A stretch of DNA of 64,000 nt from Plantibacter sp. Leaf314 (GCF_001423185.1 NZ_LMOB01000001.1:2463889-2527888), one strand, 5' to 3'; shown: positions 6,309-16,058, numbered from the stretch's first letter. The notes: generated from the sequence alone by a model not told the origin. Made by a program: numbers and translations.

Positions 6309-9113
6309 TCAGGACGGAGCGGACCCTCGAGCGCGTTTGGGTGCTGGAACGGGAGTCAACTGAGCGCTCGTGGTCAGCTCTTTGAATCGCGTGAAAAGAG
6401 CTCGAAGCCGGTCGCTCTCTGTGGCGGTTCGGGCGCGGCCAGCGATCAACTTGTCAACGACTCGATCGAGGGCGCGGTGAGCTTCAAGCACGGGGGCCGG
6501 GACGCCGTTGCGCTCGTATAGCGTCGCCAGTGATGCACTGGGATACAGCGCTCGAGCAGCAAGGATGGCCTGGCCCGCCGCGATGAGGTCCAGGCGCTGC
6601 TGCCCGGCGAAAGGAGGCAGCGGGAATGTGTTCCAGCTCAGCAGCTTATTGAACCTGAGATCGCTCTTGATACGGCCTCCTACGACGCGCTGCCAAGCGA
6701 TGAACATCGAAGACGAAATGACGGCGAAGGCAATACCGTCTGGGTCTGGTGCGATGAAGTTGGCATTGGAGGCGATCACCTCCGGCTCGTAGTACCCGGA
6801 CGGGAAGTATTCGCGCTCGACGCTGACGTGAATCGGAATACCAAGGTAGGGCGTCTTGGGTTGGGAAACCTGACGGAACAAGGTGGGTCGGTTGTAGCTA
6901 CGCGTAGCTTCCGCTTTGCTTCCATCTCGGAACGTTTTCACGGCGTCGACGCGCGATTTTAGGAGAGGACTACGGCCAAGATCTCCGGGTTCAAGATCGA
7001 CCAGCCACAGGCACCAGCGGTCCTCGTCGTAGAGGAGTTCGCGGGCCCCGATGTACTGGCGCACGTACTTCGCAGCCACCGGGTCCGCGCGGAAAGGAGC
7101 GAGATCCCCAGGCTCAATGATGAGGTTGCCGTCGTCGGTCGGCTTGTTACCGTAGCGGACCTCGGGCAACTCCGAGGAGAGTGGCTTGCTCCGCCCGTGG
7201 ACAGGTCCGGTTTCGACTTCGACGAGGTACGGGTTGATATTGGAAACGACGCGTGGGACCGGCTCACCATTGATGTCGGGGTACTCGTAGAGTGTGCGTG
7301 TTCGAGGCTCTTTTGCAATCCCGATGATGACGACGTGGACATGGGCTGGGCCTCGCGCTTCAGATCTCCACGCGAACGTCTTGTGCGCGAACGCGATCTG
7401 GTAGCCGGCCGCGAGAATTGGATCCCAGAGCGGGGCTACTTGCTCACCCTGAGTGATCGAGTTGGTGGACACCAATGCCATCGGGATCGCATAATCCGCG
7501 CTGTAATCGAGGACCTTCCGATACCAGCCCGTGACGTAATCGAGGGTGCCGTGATAGCCCTTCCCCCAGACAGCCTGCAACTCAGCGGTCTGCTCAGCAC
7601 TCCTGAGAGAGATGCCCACGAAGGGCGGATTCCCGAGTATGTAACTGCACTGCGCAGGCGGCAGCACGGAGGCCCAGTCGACGGTCATCGCATTATCGAC
7701 TGCGATAGTGGCGGTCGCGCCGATGGGAAGCTTTACGAAGTACCGGCCGAAGGCTGCACCCACAGCGACGTTGGCAATGTGATCGACGAGCTGCATCGCG
7801 GTCTCGCCGATGCGTGCCGGGAACTCCTCTATCTCGATTCCGTAGAATTGTGCCGGCGTGACTCTGATCAACGACTCGATATCCGTGACCTGAGCCGTTG
7901 GATGCCATTTGGGGTCGGCGTCGCGCATCGCGAGGAGTGTCTCGAGCTCGAGCCGCCGGAGTTCACGGAAGGTCAGGAGTAGGAAGTTCCCAACACCGGC
8001 TGCCGGGTCGAGGAAGAAGAGTGTGGAGAGTCTTTCGTGAAACTCGCGTAGACGGTTCAATCGGCCGACGTTGGCCGTTCGAGCTCGCTCAAGGTCGGCC
8101 TCGAGCTGGTCCAGGAACAGAGGTCGGATGACACGCATGATGTCTCGCTCGCTCGTGAAGTGAGCGCCCAGCGAGCGGCGCTCCGGTGACGTCATGACGT
8201 TCTGGAAGAGCGAGCCGAAGATGACCGGACTGATCCGTGACCATTCGAAGCCGCACGCGTCGAGGAGTGCGCGTCGAATGGCACTATTTCCGGTCCACGA
8301 GCGGAGGTGTTCGCGGAACACGCCGCCATTCACGTAGGGGAAGTCAAGGAGCGTAGCGTCAAGGTTCGATAGTCGATCGTCGTCGTCGGTGTTGAGGAGC
8401 TCGAACAACTCGTTGATCCGCAGTCCGAGATCGGTTCCGTCCTCGGACGTCTTCACGTCGATGAAGTCCTCGAACAGACGGTGAGCCCACACTCCTGTGT
8501 CGTCGGCGAAGAGGCAATACAGCAGTCGAACGAGGAGCACGCGGGTGTCGTGGGCTGGGTAGCGGAAGGTGAGCAGCTCGTCGTGGATGGTGGCGAGCAG
8601 CTCAGTAGCGCGGAGGTTTGCCTCCTCTTCTGCTTCGAATGCCGTCGCGCGGGTGTACCCGGCGAGGAACGCAAACAGCTCAACACGGGCCGGCAGTTCA
8701 GCCAGTGTGAAGCTCGTCTCAGTACCGGTTTCGGTGTCCCGAACCACAAAATGCTCGAAATCACAGACCACGAGAAGTCGCGGAAGATCCAGATCGCTTA
8801 CTGCGGGCAGATAATCAATGAGTTGATCCATGGCTGCGGCGAGATCTTCCCCTGCTGACTTATGTTCAACTCCGATGTGGCGCGGCCACAGGAGGTCGAC
8901 GAAGCCATGGTTGCCGGTGCTGTAGCGGCGCGCGACATACTCGAACACTGCTCCCACACGGCGCCTGCTCACGCCAAAGATGCTGAAGAACTCGTTCCAA
9001 AATGTGTCTTTCTCGGCGCGTTCTCGACGTTCGCCAGCCCAGTTGTTCGCGAATTCGGCAGCGTTAGCCCTCATGTCAGGCAGCGTGGCGGTCAATGCGG
9101 CTTCACGAGTCAT
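6309..9113 (-). CDS. Type IIL (MmeI-like) restriction-modification enzyme
   Basis: 934 residues combining nuclease, methyltransferase and target recognition in one chain. The N-terminal nuclease has D73, then nine residues, then E83-H-K85, which is the spacing of the MmeI PD-(D/E)XK site. A helical spacer follows. The adenine methyltransferase has motif I FLDPAAGVGNF (about 367) and motif IV NPPF (about 495). The last 300 residues fit the target-recognition and C-terminal helical region. Such enzymes cut one strand-hemimethylating site and need no partner gene, and none is nearby. All key residues are present, so it may be active. The A in DPAAG replaces the more usual C. Probably host defence. 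Confidence 0.88.
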   Translation of the reverse strand: MTREAALTATLPDMRANAAEFANNWAGERRERAEKDTFWNEFFSIFGVSRRRVGAVFEYVARRYSTGNHGFVDLLWPRHIGVEHKSAGEDLAAAMDQLIDYLPAVSDLDLPRLLVVCDFEHFVVRDTETGTETSFTLAELPARVELFAFLAGYTRATAFEAEEEANLRATELLATIHDELLTFRYPAHDTRVLLVRLLYCLFADDTGVWAHRLFEDFIDVKTSEDGTDLGLRINELFELLNTDDDDRLSNLDATLLDFPYVNGGVFREHLRSWTGNSAIRRALLDACGFEWSRISPVIFGSLFQNVMTSPERRSLGAHFTSERDIMRVIRPLFLDQLEADLERARTANVGRLNRLREFHERLSTLFFLDPAAGVGNFLLLTFRELRRLELETLLAMRDADPKWHPTAQVTDIESLIRVTPAQFYGIEIEEFPARIGETAMQLVDHIANVAVGAAFGRYFVKLPIGATATIAVDNAMTVDWASVLPPAQCSYILGNPPFVGISLRSAEQTAELQAVWGKGYHGTLDYVTGWYRKVLDYSADYAIPMALVSTNSITQGEQVAPLWDPILAAGYQIAFAHKTFAWRSEARGPAHVHVVIIGIAKEPRTRTLYEYPDINGEPVPRVVSNINPYLVEVETGPVHGRSKPLSSELPEVRYGNKPTDDGNLIIEPGDLAPFRADPVAAKYVRQYIGARELLYDEDRWCLWLVDLEPGDLGRSPLLKSRVDAVKTFRDGSKAEATRSYNRPTLFRQVSQPKTPYLGIPIHVSVEREYFPSGYYEPEVIASNANFIAPDPDGIAFAVISSSMFIAWQRVVGGRIKSDLRFNKLLSWNTFPLPPFAGQQRLDLIAAGQAILAARALYPSASLATLYERNGVPAPVLEAHRALDRVVDKLIAGRARTATESDRLRALFTRFKELTTSAQLTPVPAPKRARGSAPS

Positions 9114-9299
9114 AGATGAATCATGGCGGAATGCCGTCCAATCTACTAACGGTTTGGACGTCGCCTAGTGGAGCCGGTGATGTTGTTTGAGAGCTGAAGT
9201 CGAGTTCGCTTGGGGCGACGAGCCGTCCCCTCGCTGTACTCGGCCGTGACGTCGGCGACACCTCAAGTTTCAGCTCGACTCATGTACCGCTGTGGCTCG

Positions 9300-9832
9300 C
9301 TAGTGCTGGTAGAGCGTCACGCCGCTCCATCCGACGAGCGCAGCGGCTCTCGAGGCTGTGCGGCCGCGGCCGCGGCCACGGGCGTCGGCACCGATTGCGA
9401 GTTTTTCCGCGAGGATGTCGGGGTTCACCGGCGGACCCGGGAACCGAGTGCCCGATTCGTGTGTGGCGGCGATGCCGGCGTTGACACGTTCGTCGATGCG
9501 CTCGCGCACGAACTCGGCCAGGGTGGCGAGCATGTGGGGCATCGGCCGGCCCGTCGACGTCGCAGGGGCGATCCCAGCCGAGGGTGATCGCGCGTGATCC
9601 CGCGGCCGCCTAGGAGCTCGATGGTGTTGAGGACGGCGATGAGGGAGCAGTCGAGTCGGTCGATGCGTCAGGAGACTACGGTGTCGCCGCCCTCCGCGCG
9701 CTCGAGCAGCTTCATCACGCCGGGCCGTTCGATCACGGTCTTGCTGCCGGAGGTCACGTCCGCGAGACATCGCGTTTCTGGACGCTGGCGGCGACGAGCG
9801 CACTTCGCGCCTACACGACAATATCGGGGCAT
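9300..9832 (-). pseudogene. Serine recombinase (resolvase) remnant, disrupted
   Basis: Degraded resolvase/invertase. Pieces recognisable in order on the minus strand: a start at 9832 (MPRYCRVGA, matching the usual GYxRVS opening poorly), ERPGVMKLLERAEGGDTVV, then an in-frame TGA at 9668-9670 where homologues have Trp. IDRLDCSLIAVLNTIE continues in that frame. After a frameshift near 9565-9590 come MLATLAEFVRERIDERVNAG and the C-terminal helix-turn-helix LVGWSGVTLYQH. At least one nonsense change and one frameshift make it inactive. It marks past mobility of the island. Confidence 0.8.
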
Positions 9833-9839
9833 CACCTGA

Positions 9840-10220
9840 TTTTGTACTCGGGACTCCAATCTCGACGAAGTCGTTGTCCACGGGAAGACTCCGCGGAGGT
9901 CGATCAAGATTCCGCTGTACTTTGGAGGGAGCACTAGCCCGGACTTCATGTACGTGCTCAAAGGGAAGGCTGGGAAGCTCTCCTCGAACTTCCTCCTCGA
10001 GACCAAAGACGTCGAAAAACACTCCGATATGCGTGAGAGCGAGGAGCTGTGGATGAGAGCTGCCGTCAAGTTCTTCGAAGCCATGAGCCGCGACGCTTTC
10101 ACTGTCACGTTCAAGCCGCAACTCAAGCGGGACGACAATGTTGTCATGATCAAGCAGCTGGTGATCAGGGGACAGCCGTCCAGGGCTGAGGGCTCCTTCG
10201 TTTTTGCACGATTCCGTTAG
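9840..10220 (+). pseudogene. 3' fragment of a type III restriction (res) gene
   Basis: An open frame of 126 codons from just after a stop at 9837 with no start of its own. The encoded stretch KIPLYFGGSTSPDFMYVLKG, then LLETKDVE, has the spacing of the C-terminal PD-(D/E)XK nuclease of type III Res subunits (SPDF, then ETK). It is followed by RESEELWMRAAVKFFE, also typical of Res. The helicase part and any mod gene are missing. The fragment begins 8 bases from the start of the resolvase remnant, so the junction is probably a recombination breakpoint. Confidence 0.65.
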
Positions 10221-10482
10221 CGTTGGTCACAGCGTTTGTGCTGGATCGAATCGGTGCCTCCGCTGTGTGGCGAACCGCACGCTCCATTTGACAGGGCCGA
10301 CACGGCTTCGGCTGGACCTCTTCGAGGCCTCTGCCCTGGTTCTAGGTTAATCCGCGGAGCAACACACCCCGGGCCGTCGTGAGCTCACGACTACGTGCCT
10401 TTACAGTTGACACGACACGTTAGGGCCGACCTTTCAGCCCTGTACGCGCTGAGCCGCGGCGGTCACATGAGGGATCACTTTT
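10221..10482. other. Gap before the Gabija-like operon
   Basis: No gene or tRNA seen. TTGACA at 10406-10411 could be a -35 box, but no good -10 lies at the right distance. GAGGGA lies about 8 bases before the ATG at 10483 and can serve as the ribosome binding site. Confidence 0.3.
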
Positions 10483-12216
10483 ATGCGCATGAGGACGTTG
10501 CGAATACAGAACTTTCGCGGCATACGGCAAGCGAATCTCGATCTCAGTGCGCCATTCATCGCCTTGGTCGGCCCGGGAGACAGCACGAAGACAACGATCC
10601 TCGATGCCCTCGGATTTGTCCTTACTCCTCGGTACAATCTCGTCTTCACTGACGCGGACTTCTACAACGCAGTCACGACCGAGCCCATGGTCATCGAGGC
10701 CGTGATCGTTGACCTGCCAGACACTCTGGTCGACGAGCGTGCGCATGGCAAGAATCGCAGCGGCATCCGCTCCGATAACACCCTGACCCATGACCCCTTA
10801 GATGAGGACTCGGTCGAAGAGTGCCTAATCGTGCGCCTCACCGTCGCAGCTGATCTTGAACCCGTGTGGGAAGTGGTCCGCCCGGGAGAAGAGGTCGGCG
10901 AACGAATGACTGCGTCCGAGCGCGGGCAGCTCGGGCACTTCAGAATCGGGGAGAACTCCGGGCAGAATCTGCGGTGGGGTCGTGGATCCGCGCTGACCAC
11001 GCTGACTCAGTCGAAGTCAGGCGCAGCCCATGCTCTCGTGGAAGCGCAGCGTCAAGCACGCGACGCCGTGCGCGCGCTCACCGGAACTGCACTGCACGAC
11101 GCGGCAACTCTTGCTCAGAACCAATCCCTCCTGCTCGGCGCCGCGAAATTCTCAGACCTGCGACCGGGGCTTGACCCTGCATTCGGTGCCGGGAGTTCTT
11201 CTCTGATGCTGCACGAAGGCGATATCCCGCTCTCCCAATACGGTCTCGGATCTAGGCGGCTCTTGAGCCTCACGATCCAAGAGAACGCGTTGTCAACTCG
11301 CTCCATGGTCTCCATCGACGAGGTGGAGTCGGGACTGGACCCACACCGCTTGTCGAACCTGCTGCGCCATCTCTGCGAACAGACCGAGTCTGGGACCACG
11401 CAGGTGATCTTCACTACCCACTCGCCCTTGGTCGTCGAGTCGCTGTCGTGGAGGCAGCTTTTCGTCGTTCGATCGGTCGAAGGTGTCACGACGGTCAGTG
11501 CCGTGCCTGAAGACCTCGCGCCCGATCACGTCGAGACCGTCCAAGGTCTCGTTCGGTCGGCACCGTCATCCCTGCTTGCTCGCAAGGTTGTCGTCGGAGA
11601 AGGCGCCACCGAAGTTGGTTTCCTCCGAGCGATCATAAAGTCCCGCGACAAGGTGCGAGCTGCCAAAGGCAAGTCAATCTCGGTGTCGACAGGAACCTCG
11701 ATAGCCAATGGCGGAGGAGACTCGCAAGCTCCGGATCGCGCGCGAGCATTCGCTGATCTTGGCTACCGAACGATGTTGATGTTGGACGCAGATGTCGACA
11801 CGAACGCCGATAGGGTGACGGCAGCCGCAGATGCCGGCGTCGAAGTGGTCCAGTGGGACCGGCCCCACGCGCTCGAGGACGCGATCTTCACAGCGATCTC
11901 AGACGCCGGCATCGCTGCGATCCTCGACGTCGTGATCGAGGACAGGGGCATTGAATCTGTTGCAGGCGCCCTCGGTTCACGCTTGGCAACCGACCTTCCG
12001 CAGGACGACGTCAAAGGATGGTCTGCGTTCGCAAGTGACGACGAATACAGGTCGGCGCTTGCCGCGACCGCGAAGGCCAAGAAGTGGTTCAAGCGAGAGG
12101 ACCACGGCATGGAGCTCGGTGAGATTGTCTGGCAGCATCGGAAGTCTCTTCCGGAAGAGGGGCTGCGCGCAGGTCTGGAGAACTTCCTCAAGTTCGTCTA
12201 CCGCGATGAATCCTGA
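10483..12216 (+). CDS. gajA: Gabija-like GajA: OLD-family ATPase/TOPRIM nuclease
   Basis: 577 residues, matching the GajA length. The N-terminal ABC-type ATPase opens RIQNFRGIRQANLDL and has a P-loop GPGDSTKTT (30-38), where Thr replaces the usual Gly before Lys. A signature region and Walker B (SIDEVESGLDPHR, about 281-293) and a switch His (FTTHSPLVVESL, about 309-320) follow. The TOPRIM domain has catalytic Glu in VVVGEGATE (about 369) and the acidic LDADVD (about 433). The helicase gene overlaps its end by 11 bases, as expected for class 2 OLD nucleases of the Gabija anti-phage system. GajA nicks DNA when nucleotide levels fall; that role here is by analogy. Confidence 0.85.
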   Translation: MRMRTLRIQNFRGIRQANLDLSAPFIALVGPGDSTKTTILDALGFVLTPRYNLVFTDADFYNAVTTEPMVIEAVIVDLPDTLVDERAHGKNRSGIRSDNTLTHDPLDEDSVEECLIVRLTVAADLEPVWEVVRPGEEVGERMTASERGQLGHFRIGENSGQNLRWGRGSALTTLTQSKSGAAHALVEAQRQARDAVRALTGTALHDAATLAQNQSLLLGAAKFSDLRPGLDPAFGAGSSSLMLHEGDIPLSQYGLGSRRLLSLTIQENALSTRSMVSIDEVESGLDPHRLSNLLRHLCEQTESGTTQVIFTTHSPLVVESLSWRQLFVVRSVEGVTTVSAVPEDLAPDHVETVQGLVRSAPSSLLARKVVVGEGATEVGFLRAIIKSRDKVRAAKGKSISVSTGTSIANGGGDSQAPDRARAFADLGYRTMLMLDADVDTNADRVTAAADAGVEVVQWDRPHALEDAIFTAISDAGIAAILDVVIEDRGIESVAGALGSRLATDLPQDDVKGWSAFASDDEYRSALAATAKAKKWFKREDHGMELGEIVWQHRKSLPEEGLRAGLENFLKFVYRDES

Positions 12217-13645
12217 CGACGATGTCTCGCGCATCCTCGCTGCGCTGCCATGCTCCGTAGAGCTGCCCGCGGGAACGGGGAAGACCGAGCTCATCGCCCG
12301 ACTCGTGGCAAGCGCCTCCCACAACGGTCAGCGGTCACTAATCCTGACCCATACCCACGCTGGCATCGACGTTCTTCGCAGGCGCTTCAAGAGATTCGGC
12401 ATCCCCCAGACCTCGTATTCAATCCGAACGATCGACAGCTGGGGCTTCGACCTGATCTCCAAGATGCCTGAGCTCTCGGGCATCATCGTCGGGGACGAAC
12501 CCGACTGGAAACTAGCCCGCGACTACCACGTAGCTGCACGATCAGCAGTCCAATCGACGGCGATCACCCGAATGCTGGAGGTGAGCTACGACCTGATGTT
12601 CGTCGATGAGTACCAGGACTGCCAACTATGGCAGCACGAACTCATCGCCTCGATCTCGGACGTGATTCCCACCGCAGTTCTCGGTGACCGGATGCAAGGG
12701 CTCTTCTTCTTCAACAATGCGCAGCCGGTCGATTGGGAGGTAGATGTAATCCCGGTATTCCCTTCTAGCAAAGTTTCGATTCATCCGTGGCGTTGGCAAG
12801 GTCGAAACCCTGATCTGGGAGACTGGCTCCTTGAGGCTCGCACCTCGCTTCTTGCGGGCGACGGCATCGACCTCGATGGAGCGCCGATCACGCTTGCTGC
12901 CCCCTTGGACGGGCTCGCGACCTACCACGCTGCACCACGCCATCCAGAAACCACAGTGGCCATTGCCAAGTGGCCGAGTGACGCCGCGCTCCTTGCTCGA
13001 AAGCTCGGCGGCGCCTACACGATGATCGAGGAGATCGAGGGCAAACATCTTCGCGCCTTCGCGACCATCATCGACGCGAATGACGCTGGCGAGATCGCAG
13101 CTGGCACCGTCCAGTTCGCGATCGATTGTGCGTTCGGGCTCACCGAGTCCTTTCCGATGCGGCAGCGGAACCGCCTGCGCGGCGGTGAGCTCCTGAATGG
13201 CGCGCCCACGACCTCAGAAATGGATGAGGCCGTCTGCTCAGTCAACGCGTTGGTTGACGACGCGTCTGCTTCAAAGGTTCGTACCGCGCTGCTGGCGCTC
13301 AGCCAGATGCCGAGCTTTCGTCTCTACCGCCGCGAAGCCTGGTTCGGTGTTCTTGACGCTCTTCGTCTCTGCGAAGCAACTGAAGGCCTTTCCGTACTTG
13401 ATGCGGTGGTCAGCATCAGGACGCGTGTCAGCCGCGCTGGAAGACGACCCGAGTCGCGAATTGTCGGGCGACCTCTGCTCATCAAAGGTCTGGAGTTCGA
13501 CCACGCCGTCGTCGCCGACATCCACGGGTACAACGCGCACGAGCTGTACGTCGTCTTGAGTCGAGCCTCAACCAGCCTCACGGTGATCACCAATGAGACG
13601 TGTTTGGCGCCACCGCGCCCCCGCCGAAGTGAAAGTCCAATCTAG
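12206..13645 (+). CDS. gajB: Gabija-like GajB: UvrD-like SF1 helicase
   Basis: 479 residues, close to GajB. Superfamily 1A motifs: Walker A LPAGTGKTEL (20-29), motif II FVDEYQD (about 132-138), motif III VLGDRMQGLF (about 152-161), and the late block GLEFDHAVV and YVVLSRAS (motifs V-VI). The region between is short, as in GajB, with no room for full 1B/2B domains. The ATG at 12206 lies inside the last codons of gajA (11-base overlap), so the products are coupled and probably form one complex. Confidence 0.85.
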   Translation: MNPDDDVSRILAALPCSVELPAGTGKTELIARLVASASHNGQRSLILTHTHAGIDVLRRRFKRFGIPQTSYSIRTIDSWGFDLISKMPELSGIIVGDEPDWKLARDYHVAARSAVQSTAITRMLEVSYDLMFVDEYQDCQLWQHELIASISDVIPTAVLGDRMQGLFFFNNAQPVDWEVDVIPVFPSSKVSIHPWRWQGRNPDLGDWLLEARTSLLAGDGIDLDGAPITLAAPLDGLATYHAAPRHPETTVAIAKWPSDAALLARKLGGAYTMIEEIEGKHLRAFATIIDANDAGEIAAGTVQFAIDCAFGLTESFPMRQRNRLRGGELLNGAPTTSEMDEAVCSVNALVDDASASKVRTALLALSQMPSFRLYRREAWFGVLDALRLCEATEGLSVLDAVVSIRTRVSRAGRRPESRIVGRPLLIKGLEFDHAVVADIHGYNAHELYVVLSRASTSLTVITNETCLAPPRPRRSESPI

Positions 13646-13735
13646 CCCGCTCACTCGCCCCGCATGCCCTGGACTTGTCGGTTGCCGGCCCAGCCTGGCT
13701 TGAGTGAAGGCCATTTTGCAGGGAAGGGAGGAAGC

Positions 13736-14419
13736 GTGAAGCGCGCCTACAAGGACGAGCAGGACATTATTGAACACGCCTCGGAAATCGACGATCTCGA
13801 TGTGTGCTTCTACCCTGCAGAGAGCAACCTCGCTCGTCGGTTCCTGGCCTCTGTTCGAAACGGAACACTAGTTCAGCGAGAGCGCCCTGACTTCGAGGAC
13901 CCCGCCGAGGCTCTCCTACTCGAAGCAATGGTCGTTGACGATCATCCGCGTCCGGGCGGACAGGATAAGACAAGGTCGCGCGAGGCCGAGGCGCTTAGAG
14001 AGCTCGCGATCGCGGGGCTCAACCTTCCACCTGACTTCAAAGTGATCACGACGGTGAGCAGCGGGCTGCCGATGCACCAGGACCACAACTACCGGGCATA
14101 CATCGACCACTTCACGGGCACCGTATTGAAGCACGCTCGGAAATCCGCAGCCTACAGGGCGACGCAACCGGGCTACGAACTGGGGTTCATCGTTTTCGAT
14201 GAGTCCACCGCATACTTCGAGGAAGCAGATGTGGCCGGGCTACCGGGTGCGGTGAGGCCTCATTTCTGGTTCGCCGATTCGGCGTTCATTCACGTTGTCG
14301 TGCGGGCAGACGCGGACTGTGTCGTGTGGTTGACCCCTTACAAGCGCCTGATTGCGGCGGAGTCTGTCGCAGTCCCGCTCCCGGCTATGACAATCATCGA
14401 TGTCTCACTCCTGAGGTAA
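13736..14419 (+). CDS. Unknown protein following gajB
   Basis: 227 residues, GTG start after a good GGGAGG ribosome binding site, 90 bases after gajB. No family recognised. It has acidic stretches EIDDLDVCFYPAESN and RPDFEDPAEALLLEAM, then REAEALREL, DHNYRAYIDHF, LGFIVFDEST and WFADSAFIHV. The spaced D/E residues around 50-65 followed by a central beta-rich core could fit a PD-(D/E)XK-like fold, but there is no clear ExK. It runs in the same direction as gajAB. It may be a passenger or an accessory gene of the Gabija-like operon. Confidence 0.65.
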   Translation: MKRAYKDEQDIIEHASEIDDLDVCFYPAESNLARRFLASVRNGTLVQRERPDFEDPAEALLLEAMVVDDHPRPGGQDKTRSREAEALRELAIAGLNLPPDFKVITTVSSGLPMHQDHNYRAYIDHFTGTVLKHARKSAAYRATQPGYELGFIVFDESTAYFEEADVAGLPGAVRPHFWFADSAFIHVVVRADADCVVWLTPYKRLIAAESVAVPLPAMTIIDVSLLR

Positions 14420-14915
14420 GCGAAGCCCCTCACCTACGACCCGGACCGCATGGTCTCATCCGAGCGGTGACGCAGAACGCGTCCTATAGAGCTTGTGTAG
14501 ATGGCATGGTTACCCCGCGCTCTCGCCGCGTCCGGGTCGATGAATCCTGCACTCGACACGCTCCGGCGGGCCATCGGACTCCTGCCCCTAGACGTGATGG
14601 GTCGCCCAGTGCCGCCATCCGCGCGAAGGAAAACGAAACGGCTGAAGCCCGGCAACAAGAAGCGGAAATAGACGACGCTCGAAAGGACCATGAGCAACTG
14701 CTCGGTGACTGGGAGATGTGCCGGGTTGAGACCGCTGTCCCCATCTGACCGATCCATGGTGTCCGCCGTGATGAGTGAAACACCGTCGGCTCGGCTCGGC
14801 CGGACGTGGGGACCATTGATGTCGAGGTTCGAGCTGAGGCACCAGACTTACTCTCAAGACGGACCGCGCCTGTGCGAGCAGCAGACGCGCCGGAGAAGTT
14901 GACTAGGTTGGGGGC
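14420..14915. other. Gap with a possible 56-codon gene
   Basis: The only coding-like frame is ATG 14501 to TAG 14671, plus strand, 56 codons. It has DTLRRAIGLLPLDVMGRP in the middle and a very basic tail KTKRLKPGNKKRK. An alternative ATG lies at 14540. No clear ribosome binding site, so it is unproven. Nothing else convincing is seen in this stretch. Confidence 0.3.
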
Positions 14916-16058
14916 ATGAAGCCGTTGAAAGTCGCTCGTGAGCAGCAGATTGCCGTGTTTGGTGAGTCGGGAAGCGGGAAGACAGTCCTGCTGTCGTCGT
15001 TCTACGGAGCGGCACAGGAGCCGGCGTTCTTGAAGCAGAGCCTGTTTGCAATCGATGCCGACGACACCGCGCAAGGTCGCCAGCTGCACCAGTACTTCCT
15101 GGGGATGAAGAACGCTGGCACTACTCCAGCGGGGAATCGCTTCTCGGCGACGAAGTACGTGTTCTCAGTGAAGCGTCGTCCGAGAGCTATGGAGAAGGGG
15201 AAGAAAGCGGCCGCGGAGGAGCTGCGGCTAGTGTGGCACGACTACCCCGGCGAGTGGTTCGAGGAAGATCCGTCCACTCCTGAAGAGGTCACGCGCCGCG
15301 CCGAAACATTCAGCGCGCTGGTTGGCTCGGATGTCGCTGTACTTCTCATCGACGCACAGCGGCTGATGGACAACTCCGGCGAGGAGGAGCGGTATCTGAA
15401 GGCGCTCTTGACCAACTACATCTCTCATGTGTCGCGCGTGCGGGACGAGCTGCTGCCGGACGGCCAGCGGCTCGTGCGTTTCCCCCGGGTATGGATGTTC
15501 GGCCTGTCGAAGGCGGACCTGCTGCCTGACGTGGATGTGACGACATTTCGTGACCTGCTGGTTGAGAAAGTCGGTCAAGAGATGTCACTTCTGCAAGAGG
15601 AGCTAGCCGCGTTCGTGGAGGAACCGGAAGCATTCTCACTGGGCGAGGACTTCGTTCTGTTGTCCTCGGCCCGCTTCGAGCCTGGGAGGATCGATGTCGG
15701 CCATCAGGTCGGGGTGCGGCTGATGCTGCCGATCGCGGCCATGCTGCCATTCTCGCGGCACGTTCGATGGGCCAAGGCGCTCCGCGCAGGTGGGAAGGTA
15801 GCCTCAGACCTCATGAAGTACGCCGGGTCGGTAGTCACGTTCCTAACTGCGTTGAAGCTGCCCGGGAAACTGAAGATCTTCACCTTGGCGCTCCCATTTG
15901 TGGCAGACCCACTGCTCGAGTTCAGCACCGCGAAAATCCAGGCGGCGTACGACGCTGCGGTGGCGAGACATGATTTTCTCGCTGCAGTGCTGCTCGGTTT
16001 CCGACTCGACCTTGACCAAGCGGTGGAGGAACAGGTGCTGGTCGAAAGCACCAAGTGA
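14916..16058 (+). CDS. TRAFAC-class GTPase of conflict-system type
   Basis: 380 residues. G1 P-loop GESGSGKT (16-23), G3-like WHDYPGEWFE (about 107-116) with the DxxG spacing, and G4 LSKADLLP (about 197-204) mark a TRAFAC GTPase domain covering residues 10-280. A hydrophobic stretch near 305-335 (AGSVVTFLTALKL, then LALPFVADPLLEF) could touch a membrane. The stop overlaps the start of the next gene by four bases (GTGA). GTPases of this kind with small co-encoded partners have been described computationally as cores of bacterial conflict systems. Role here inferred from that and from the neighbours. Confidence 0.75.
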   Translation: MKPLKVAREQQIAVFGESGSGKTVLLSSFYGAAQEPAFLKQSLFAIDADDTAQGRQLHQYFLGMKNAGTTPAGNRFSATKYVFSVKRRPRAMEKGKKAAAEELRLVWHDYPGEWFEEDPSTPEEVTRRAETFSALVGSDVAVLLIDAQRLMDNSGEEERYLKALLTNYISHVSRVRDELLPDGQRLVRFPRVWMFGLSKADLLPDVDVTTFRDLLVEKVGQEMSLLQEELAAFVEEPEAFSLGEDFVLLSSARFEPGRIDVGHQVGVRLMLPIAAMLPFSRHVRWAKALRAGGKVASDLMKYAGSVVTFLTALKLPGKLKIFTLALPFVADPLLEFSTAKIQAAYDAAVARHDFLAAVLLGFRLDLDQAVEEQVLVESTK

